Part shown: piece by piece, positions 58,363 through 64,000 of the stretch | How positions within the stretch are numbered: the stretch's first letter is position 1 | How the letters are laid out: each line of letters starts with the position of its first letter | Source of the DNA: Halomonas sp. | Lineage (GTDB): Bacteria > Pseudomonadota > Gammaproteobacteria > Pseudomonadales > Halomonadaceae | Reading direction: 5' to 3' | Assembly (NCBI RefSeq): GCF_011050415.1 | Contig: NZ_DRFS01000013.1 | Coordinates: 124,001-188,000, forward strand | DNA: 64,000 nt | Translations under genes and position numbers: made by a program | Notes under the pieces: generated by a model | Told to the model about the DNA's origin: nothing | The model's database searches: none | Seen by the model: only the letters and a program-made list of their open reading frames with translations

Positions 58363-58914
58363 TCAACTAATGAGCATTAAAAACTCATGCCGCGTGGACT
58401 GATTTTTACGAAATCCACCTAACATCACTGATGACGTCATGCTGGAGTTCTGCTTCTCAACACCACGCATCATCATGCAGAGATGACGCGCCTCGATAAC
58501 GACAGCCACCCCTTTAGCCTGGGTCACTTCCTGAACCGCATCCGCAATTTGTCGCGTGAGGTTTTCCTGAATCTGCATTCGGCGTGCAAACATATCGACA
58601 ATGCGAGCAAATTTAGAAAGACCTAACACTTTTCCATTAGGCAAATAAGCAATATGGCATTTGCCAATAAACGGTAATAAGTGATGCTCACACATTGAAT
58701 ACAACTCAATGTCTTTCACTAACACCATTTCATCCGTTTGCGATTCAAATACCGCACCGTTAATAATTTCTTCCAGCGATTGAGTATAGCCAGCATTTAA
58801 GAACTGCATAGCCTTAGCCGCCCGCTTTGGCGTATCTCTCAGCCCCTCGCGATCAGGATTTTCTCCCAATGCGGCAATTATCTGGCGATAGTGCTCGGCG
58901 ATCTCATCGGACAT
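58363..58914 (-). CDS. folE: GTP cyclohydrolase I
   Basis: A 183-residue type IA enzyme that opens GTP to 7,8-dihydroneopterin triphosphate for folate synthesis, also the first step toward queuosine. Start at the ATG 58914, behind AAGAGGCTTAAC. Zinc ligands are in [20 protein letters not shown] and [15 protein letters not shown]. Another pteridine-linked SDR may be encoded at the right edge of the window. Confidence 0.97.
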   Translation of the reverse strand: MSDEIAEHYRQIIAALGENPDREGLRDTPKRAAKAMQFLNAGYTQSLEEIINGAVFESQTDEMVLVKDIELYSMCEHHLLPFIGKCHIAYLPNGKVLGLSKFARIVDMFARRMQIQENLTRQIADAVQEVTQAKGVAVVIEARHLCMMMRGVEKQNSSMTSSVMLGGFRKNQSTRHEFLMLIS

Positions 58915-59224
58915 GTTAAGCCTCTTCAAAAAACGATGCGCAACAGCGTTAAGCGGCCACCTGGGTCAACTGCTTCTTGCGCTTATGAAAATAAAACCTT
59001 GTTTGGCGTGACGCTCCCAACGCCTTCCTCCGCACAACTTATACAAAAGGTATACTTTTAAAAAAACCCGCACAACGAGTATTAATCAAAAAGAGCATTT
59101 TACCGCACCTGCCTCGCCTGTGGCAGAGTGACACGGCCCCCACTTTGCAACCAAAGGGCCTGTGATATGATGAGTTGTTTCTATTTCCTGCTTTTATTGC
59201 AGGCGACAACGTTGAGAGCCGACC
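58915..59224. other. Intergenic region between folE and a periplasmic unknown
   Basis: About 310 bases with promoter-like AT-rich DNA around 59040-59080 (TATACAAAAGGTATAC), a hairpin CTTT-GCAACC-AAAG inside GGCC/GGCC at about 59132-59160, and CCTGC-TTTTATT-GCAGG at 59187-59203, 22 bases before the next ATG. No gene is evident. Confidence 0.4.
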
Positions 59225-59785
59225 ATGTCATTTAAACCCACACCCGTTTGGTTAACCGCCATCGTGGCCCCTTTATTCGCTATGCCACTGCTTGCTGACG
59301 AGTCCACTTTGACACTGCCAAATGAGTCAACAGTGGGCGTAGAAGTGGTAGAAGAGCTGACCTTTACAGCAAACCAAGACCGGCTAGACGACATTTTATT
59401 ACACCCCATCCAGGCAGCGGGCGCGTCACATGCGTTGCCAGAATATTGCGTCATTATTGGTACTGCGCAGCTCAACAATGATCGCATTCGAATCACTACT
59501 CAAAATGCCACGTGCATTGAAACCAACGATGCGAATAGCAATATTTTCTCAGGCGATTTTATGGCCAGCGCCTATGCGGAAGATGGCCAGTACGCTATCG
59601 CCTGCGAGGGATCACCCTGCACGCTTTCACCTGGGCAACCCTTTCTACTGACTCTGGATGAAGCGGTAGAAATTGAAGAGCTTGAGAACCCCTCTGCAGA
59701 GCTAAACCAGCGTCGCCAGCAGGCGAACGGTGAAGGCGTTGTCAACCCAATCCCCCGAGAGCAGCCCAACCCAGACGCTGAATAG
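59225..59785 (+). CDS. Periplasmic protein of unknown function
   Basis: A 186-residue acidic protein with a likely signal peptide (PVWLTAIVAPLFAMPLLADES), cleavable after LLA. The mature part has four cysteines that may form disulfides (YCVIIG, ATCIETND, IACEGSPC), and a Pro/Gln-rich, low-complexity tail (RRQQANGEGVVNPIPREQPN). No known motif. It is monocistronic and convergent with srkA. I do not recognise the family. Confidence 0.7.
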   Translation: MSFKPTPVWLTAIVAPLFAMPLLADESTLTLPNESTVGVEVVEELTFTANQDRLDDILLHPIQAAGASHALPEYCVIIGTAQLNNDRIRITTQNATCIETNDANSNIFSGDFMASAYAEDGQYAIACEGSPCTLSPGQPFLLTLDEAVEIEELENPSAELNQRRQQANGEGVVNPIPREQPNPDAE

Positions 59786-59796
59786 CAAATACCCGG

Positions 59797-59832
59797 ACCC
59801 ACGCTGGTTGGTTTATGCCAACCAACGTGGGT
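59797..59832. terminator. Hairpin at the convergent end of the periplasmic gene and srkA
   Basis: ACCCACGCTGGTTGG pairs with CCAACCAACGTGGGT (14 of 15) across a 6-base loop. It overlaps the last codons of srkA and can serve both genes. Confidence 0.75.
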
Positions 59833-60787
59833 TATCTAATTGTAAGCACTGCTGTTCTAATTGGCGGATATGCTGATCCCAGTAACCGTTGTCGGCTACC
59901 CATGGAAACGCACGTGGAAAGGCGGGGTCATCCCAGCGGGATATCAACCAAGCAGTGTGTCGTATCAGCCGATAGCTTCTTAGCGGCTCGATAAGCGACA
60001 TTTGTTCTGAAGGGAAGGAACACGTTTCCTCATAACCTTCGATAATTTCATTTAAGTATGGCCGCCAGCCCTCAGGGTCATCAGTGGGCAGCAGCATCCA
60101 GATATCCTGAATAGCGGGCGCCATTAGGCAGTCGTCGAAATCGACCAGCGTAAACTGCTCTTCGCGGCCTAGCACATTGCCAAGATGGCAATCACCATGG
60201 CAACGAATCATGCTGCTCGCGGGTACGTTATGTTTTAAAAGGTGTTGATGCATCTTTTGTATAACGCGCTCATAGGCACGTTGTTGATAAAGGGTTAACC
60301 GCTCACTTGCCAGCACGCGCTGCTGCGCATCAAGAACACCGCTCGCCATCTCTAAGTATGGCCGGTGTTGAAACGCCTTCTGGGCTGACACTTCATGTAA
60401 CCGCCCTAATACCTGCCCCATTGCAAACAAGTGGGCAGGGTTATCCAGCTCTGGCGCTTGGCCTGGGCAATGCGGAAAGAGCGCAAAACTAAACGTCTTA
60501 AAGTGGTGTAAAGACACACCCTCTGCATCGCGCCAAGGAGCCACCACCGGCACCTTGCTGTCAGCCAACTCCTGCAAAAAATCATGCTCTTCCTGAATGG
60601 CCACGTCTAACCATCGATTAGGGCGGTAAAACTTAATAATCCAATTTTTGCCATCTTCATCGCGAAACATCAGCACGCGGTTTTCATAACTGTTAAGCGC
60701 GAAAGGCTCCCCTGCTGGCCAAATACCGAGCGACTCAGCAGCTGACATCACTAAGTCGGGCGAAAGAGAGCTAAACGGGTGTGACAT
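59813..60787 (-). CDS. srkA: Stress response kinase A (SrkA/YihE)
   Basis: A 324-residue kinase of the choline/aminoglycoside-kinase fold, the length of E. coli SrkA. The N-terminus reads SPDLVMSAAESLGIWPAGE and LNSYENRVLM; the catalytic loop is CHGDCHLGNVLG and the metal motif LVDFDDCLM. E. coli SrkA counteracts stress-induced death. In E. coli srkA precedes dsbA; that neighbour is missing. The ATG follows CAGGAGTGACCT. Confidence 0.93.
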   Translation of the reverse strand: MSHPFSSLSPDLVMSAAESLGIWPAGEPFALNSYENRVLMFRDEDGKNWIIKFYRPNRWLDVAIQEEHDFLQELADSKVPVVAPWRDAEGVSLHHFKTFSFALFPHCPGQAPELDNPAHLFAMGQVLGRLHEVSAQKAFQHRPYLEMASGVLDAQQRVLASERLTLYQQRAYERVIQKMHQHLLKHNVPASSMIRCHGDCHLGNVLGREEQFTLVDFDDCLMAPAIQDIWMLLPTDDPEGWRPYLNEIIEGYEETCSFPSEQMSLIEPLRSYRLIRHTAWLISRWDDPAFPRAFPWVADNGYWDQHIRQLEQQCLQLDNPRWLA

Positions 60788-60841
60788 AGGTCACTCCTGG
60801 GTTGGCAAAGAGACTAATGAATTAACTAAAGGACTATTCTA

Positions 60842-61543
60842 TCAATCCTTGCCTAGGGGTGTCCGCGCTACCGCCCAAATATCGACGCGTTGCGCTCCTG
60901 CTTTGAGCGCCGCCGTTGCCAGGGCATGTCCGGTAGAACCGGTCGTGACAACATCGTCGATTATTACGATATGACGAGGCAGCTTTACGTCAATTAAAAA
61001 GGCCCCGGCTAAATTAGCCACTCGCTCGCGGCGGTTCAGCGTGCGCTGTGAAGGGCTATCCTTAATCCGCTTGGCACTGATTAGTGGTACATCACAGGTC
61101 TTAGCCAACTGCTCTGCCAACCAGTGGGATTGATTAAACCCACGCGCGCTTGCATTCGCCTTTGTCATAGGTACCGATAAAAAAGCATCCCCTTTGTCAG
61201 CTGGCGGCGTCATTAACATTAAGTCAAAGAGCAACATCCCTGCTCTGGGTGTGGCATGAAATTTGAAATCATGCACCAACTCTTTAACCACGCCTTGATA
61301 CAACAACCCAGTGTGAGTGGTCGAAAATGCGGGTGGGTCGACCAGACAGTGTCCGCACAATGGTTGCCCAGGCACCACTGGTTCGCCGCACTGACGGCAA
61401 GCATGTAAGTTCCAGGGAAGCTCTTGCTCACAGGTAGAACACCACCCGTGCCCTTCTGCAGGCGCTAAGCAGAATGCACAGTAGCCAGGTAGCTCTCGTT
61501 TTAACCATATACTCCCCCGCTGCAGCCATCGTCTTAAATACAT
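60842..61543 (-). CDS. ComF family protein with zinc ribbon and PRTase domain
   Basis: A 233-residue protein: an N-terminal double zinc finger (CAFCLAPAEGHGWCSTC and CRQCGEPVVPG...CGHC) and a phosphoribosyltransferase-type domain with the PRPP loop VIIDDVVTTGSTGHAL. ComF in Bacillus is needed for DNA uptake; in gram-negative species it is known as GntX/ComF and links to use of DNA. The ATG has GGAGGC. It is divergent from tRNA-Leu. Confidence 0.92.
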   Translation of the reverse strand: MYLRRWLQRGSIWLKRELPGYCAFCLAPAEGHGWCSTCEQELPWNLHACRQCGEPVVPGQPLCGHCLVDPPAFSTTHTGLLYQGVVKELVHDFKFHATPRAGMLLFDLMLMTPPADKGDAFLSVPMTKANASARGFNQSHWLAEQLAKTCDVPLISAKRIKDSPSQRTLNRRERVANLAGAFLIDVKLPRHIVIIDDVVTTGSTGHALATAALKAGAQRVDIWAVARTPLGKD

Positions 61544-61612
61544 ACTGCCTCCATGGCGATGTTTGAAAACCTAACGCTGACACATATTTAAGATATATTT
61601 TGAAATCACTTA

Positions 61613-61640
61613 TTGACTTCAAATGGAATGATGATAATAT
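61613..61640 (+). promoter_or_regulatory. Promoter of tRNA-Leu
   Basis: TTGACT (61613-61618) and TAATAT (61635-61640) lie 16 bases apart, 13 bases before the mature tRNA 5' end. Confidence 0.7.
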
Positions 61641-61653
61641 ACGCCTCGTCTTA

Positions 61654-61738
61654 GCGGATGTGGTGGAATTGGTAGACACGCTAGATTTAGGTTCTAGTGC
61701 CGTAAGGTGTGGGAGTTCGAGTCTCCCCATCCGCACCA
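61654..61738 (+). tRNA. tRNA-Leu (anticodon UAG)
   Basis: An 85-base class II tRNA. The acceptor arms GCGGATG and CATCCGC close before an encoded CCA. The anticodon arm CTAGA-TTTAGGT-TCTAG presents TAG, reading CUN leucine codons. The long variable arm (GTGCCGTAAGGTGT) and the T arm (GGGAGTTCGAGTCTCCC) are present. Confidence 0.97.
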
Positions 61739-62112
61739 ATTACTTGTTAGTTTTATATTGATAGTTATTGAGCTATTAATAACCTCAAGACATTGATAGT
61801 TTTAAGATGTAACATCATCCTGCCTCTTCAATTAGTTACCATATTTTAAGCTCAGCATGGTTTACTTTTTGGCAAGTATTTAGCATCTATCTATATCAAA
61901 TTATTCGTTTAAATCAATCAATGGCTAACAGCCATTTTTTTTGTGCTTGCAATATACAGATCCATCCATATCACCAGGCTCAACGACCGAATGCTGCCTG
62001 CTGTTTCGCTCCCCACTAGGGTTTTGCTAAGCTGAGTGCACATTTTTTAGCGCTATTTTCAGCTATGTTTACGATTTACGACCACTTATGGCTATGAGAA
62101 GGATCTCATTCA
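61739..62112. other. AT-rich gap after tRNA-Leu with a distant terminator
   Basis: 374 bases without a gene. A terminator is at 61920-61942. No repeat of the tRNA 3' end and no integrase is visible, so this is not a marked integration site. Confidence 0.5.
61920..61942 (+). terminator. Intrinsic terminator 180 bases after tRNA-Leu
   Basis: AATGGC-TAACA-GCCATT followed by six Ts. Confidence 0.85.
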
Positions 62113-62742
62113 ATGGAATGGCTTAACGATAACGCCCAGGCAATTTCCGCCGTCGCAAGTGTTTGCACGCTGTTTGTATGGATATTCTATGCCCAGTTGC
62201 TTTATAACGGCTACGTTCGCCAGCGTCGCCCGCGGATCATTATTAATCGCGGTAAAGGAATAGGCACTGAAGCGCTCTGCTTAGTTAGTAATATGAGTAG
62301 CGAGGCTATCTATATTCAACATTTAGAGGCCATTCTGCATACTCGACAAGGCAGCTACTCGCTTGATGTTGTTGAGTACCAACAGCAAGGCGACGAACAG
62401 GAAGAAGATAGCTACCGCACCCATCAAGGCCCGCTTGCTTCAGGGGATTATCTGCACATCCAATCGTTTGGCAATATTGTCAGCCAGGTCAAACAGCATT
62501 GGAAACTCGAAGATGACTTGCTCCATGGGCATAACATTCAGCTCGAAATTCGCGTGATCGCTATTTACGGCTCTGAAGATATGCCAATGGGAGCTTCGCG
62601 CAATTTTAACCTAGATTTAAATGCATCGCCCAATCACCAACTCATACCCGCTAGCGTGGATACGCATCGGCTTAATACTCGTAGTCAACGCAAGCGTGTG
62701 CTGAAATGGGCAAAAGAAATTGAAACCCATAAAGCACGTTAA
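62113..62742 (+). CDS. Membrane-anchored protein of unknown function
   Basis: A 209-residue protein with one N-terminal helix (AISAVASVCTLFVWIFYAQLL) and a cytoplasmic-type soluble domain rich in beta patterns (RPRIIINRGKGIG, ALCLVSNMSSEAIYIQHLEA). A basic tail follows (RSQRKRVLKWAKEIETHK). The ATG has GAGAAGGATCTC upstream. It follows tRNA-Leu by 374 bases and precedes an outer-membrane-type gene by 48. I do not recognise the family. Confidence 0.75.
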   Translation: MEWLNDNAQAISAVASVCTLFVWIFYAQLLYNGYVRQRRPRIIINRGKGIGTEALCLVSNMSSEAIYIQHLEAILHTRQGSYSLDVVEYQQQGDEQEEDSYRTHQGPLASGDYLHIQSFGNIVSQVKQHWKLEDDLLHGHNIQLEIRVIAIYGSEDMPMGASRNFNLDLNASPNHQLIPASVDTHRLNTRSQRKRVLKWAKEIETHKAR

Positions 62743-62790
62743 ACTCCTTCATTAACAGGCGGCAAAGCACGCTACTATTGAGTACTCTCG

Positions 62791-63777
62791 ATGCATAAAA
62801 TGATAACGTTCTGCTGGCTTGGCTTAATGACTTCACTCGCCACCAATGCTTATGCTGAAGAGGAAGATAGCGACTTACCTGAGTGGGCTGAAGAGCGCGT
62901 AGAGCCATTTCGTGAAAGCGTAGGCAATTGGGTCGATAATACCTCACGTCGCATTGATGGTTTTTTTGGTACTGACGATCATATGCAGGTTGCCAACGAA
63001 TCCTATCTACGCCTGGGGCAAGAAATTGACTGGATGGAGGGAGAGGGGACCAGCGGTGATATCAATCTTCGTTACCGTATTGACCTTCCCACGTCAGAAG
63101 ATCGTTTGCGCTTAGTTATTGAGAGTGACCCAGAAGAGTCTCAAGGCACGCTCGAAGAGCAAGGCTCGGGAAGATTAGCGAATGATCAACGTGACCGTAG
63201 CAGCTCCACACTGGGCCTAGACTGGTTAGAGAGCCGCGACAAACGTGAAAACTGGAGCAACCGAGTCGGTGCCGGTGTTCGGCTAAGATTTCCCATAGAT
63301 CCGTACGTACGATTTACCAGCGAGCGGCTATGGCAACTTGGCGATGGGCCTTGGCATTTGGAGTCTCACAACCGGGTGTCATGGTTTAACAATGAAGGCT
63401 ACTCAGCACGGACACGCTGGGATGTTGGCCGTCCCTTAAGTGAAAACCGTCATTTACGCTTTATTTCAAACGTGCAATGACGTGAGGAAGAAGACACGCT
63501 TGAATACAGTGAAGTTGCTGAAATTAACCATCGCATCAATCGACGTAGCGCACTTCGCTACTCTGCCATTGCGATAGGCGAAAGCATTTCCAACCCGCGC
63601 ATGACCAATTATTACCTGCAAACGCGCTATCGCCGTGATGTTCACAAAGGGATTTTATTTGCCGATGTGATTCCAGAGCTCCACTTTCAGCGCGACGTCA
63701 GCTATGACCCTCGCTGGGCGATGACGCTACGTCTGGAAATGTATTTCCAGCGCGAAATCAGTCGCGACTATTTTTAA
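62791..63777 (+). pseudogene. Outer-membrane-type beta-barrel protein interrupted by an in-frame TGA
   Basis: The frame begins MHKMITFCWLGLMTSLATNA with a signal peptide (ending NAYAEE), runs 229 codons, and meets TGA at 63478-63480 (FISNVQ-stop). The same frame then continues for 98 sense codons (REEEDTLEYSEVAEINHR ...) to TAA at 63775-63777, ending FQREISRDYF. Alternating residues throughout (LRYRIDLP, VRFTSERLW, LQTRYRRD, MTLRLEMYFQ) and the final Phe are typical of outer membrane barrels. The downstream part has no start of its own. A TGG (Trp) to TGA change is the simplest cause; a sequencing error or readthrough is possible. Family not recognised. Confidence 0.72.
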
Positions 63778-63813
63778 TTCCATTTTTAATACAATGGCGT
63801 TAATAGCATTGCC

Positions 63814-63845
63814 GGGAGGCAGGCAGCTTTGGCTCGCCACCTCCC
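63814..63845. repeat. REP-like hairpin between convergent genes
   Basis: GGGAGG (63814-63819) and CCTCCC (63840-63845) are the ends of an imperfect hairpin with GGCTCGCC in the loop. The shared CCTCCCACAAC and the position between convergent genes suggest a worn relative of the REP arms near 45.6 kb; it may also terminate. Confidence 0.4.
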
Positions 63846-63902
63846 ACAACTCGCAATAGACAACTAGCCCCAATAGATAGCTAGGTTAGCGCTAGCAGTT
63901 TA

Positions 63903-64000
63903 TCAAAGCCGTAAACCGCCATCGCACTCAATAATACGACCAGTGAAATAGTCATTCTCAACGATAAAGGCGACGCTCTGGGCAATATTATCAGGCTCAC
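63903..64000 (-). CDS. SDR-family oxidoreductase, C-terminal fragment
   Basis: The minus-strand frame open from the window edge gives 31 residues ending [20 protein letters not shown] then [11 protein letters not shown] and TGA. The TGxxxxxDGG end is that of short-chain dehydrogenases. The pattern resembles dihydromonapterin/pteridine reductases (FolM type), which would fit folE nearby, but the fragment is too short to be sure. Confidence 0.75.
   Translation of the reverse strand, partial: EPDNIAQSVAFIVENDYFTGRIIECDGGLRL

Noticed and set aside
63478-63480. Selenocysteine at the in-frame TGA
   Set aside because: No SECIS-like hairpin directly after the TGA was seen, the flanking residues do not resemble a redox site, and a barrel protein is an unlikely selenoprotein; Trp loss is simpler.
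61654-63777. Genomic island integrated at tRNA-Leu
   Set aside because: No integrase and no direct repeat of the tRNA 3' end was found downstream within the window.

Overview
The window reads as chromosome of a gammaproteobacterium of the Halomonas/Vreelandella type (Oceanospirillales, Halomonadaceae). The reasons are an MvaT-type rather than classical H-NS nucleoid protein, a fused TyrA-AroA enzyme inside a gyrA-serC-pheA-tyrA/aroA-cmk-rpsA block, an rsxABCDGE-nth block, a PPi-type phosphofructokinase, and moderate GC. The assignment rests on protein resemblance and gene order recalled from memory; no search was run. Almost the whole window is core chromosome with dense, often overlapping genes. 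There is no prophage, IS element, CRISPR array or integrase.

Layout. 1-2.4 kb: end of pilB, then pilC and pilD (type IV pilus assembly). 2.4-6.4 kb: coaE, yacG, a Tus-like replication-terminus-binding protein, a small unknown gene, an AraC-type regulator and mvaT. 6.6-16.4 kb, minus strand: the gyrA-serC-pheA-tyrA/aroA-cmk-rpsA supraoperon, read from right to left. 16.5-21.9 kb: thioesterase, rdgC, acyltransferase, a small unknown gene and metG. 22-29.5 kb: a CHASE4-GGDEF cyclase translationally coupled to rsxABCDGE, then nth. 29.5-34.7 kb: a carboxysomal-type carbonic-anhydrase-like gene convergent with a minus-strand operon, cstA - CC-terminated small protein - ArsA/Get3-like ATPase - queuosine-mannosyltransferase-like protein. 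35-41.6 kb: a lone response regulator, a membrane protein that looks like a dead histidine kinase fused to a DnaQ-type exonuclease, a small membrane protein, and a sodium/solute-symporter histidine kinase, with a DUF294 nucleotidyltransferase convergent to them. 41.6-48.4 kb: hlyU-like gene, argG, rnt, pfp, a REP-type inverted repeat, a degenerate PP2C-kinase fusion and ppa. 48.5-58.9 kb: dsbD, accBC, prmA, dusB-fis, purH, gabD, folE. 59-64 kb: a periplasmic unknown, srkA, comF, tRNA-Leu(UAG), a membrane-anchored unknown, an outer-membrane-type protein interrupted by an in-frame TGA, and the end of an SDR gene.

The most unusual signals are the pseudo-histidine-kinase/exonuclease fusion in its two-component cluster; the four-gene cstA operon; the doubly degenerate phosphatase-kinase with a C-terminal membrane tail; the Tus-like gene; the orphan CsoSCA-like enzyme; and the TGA inside the outer-membrane-type gene.
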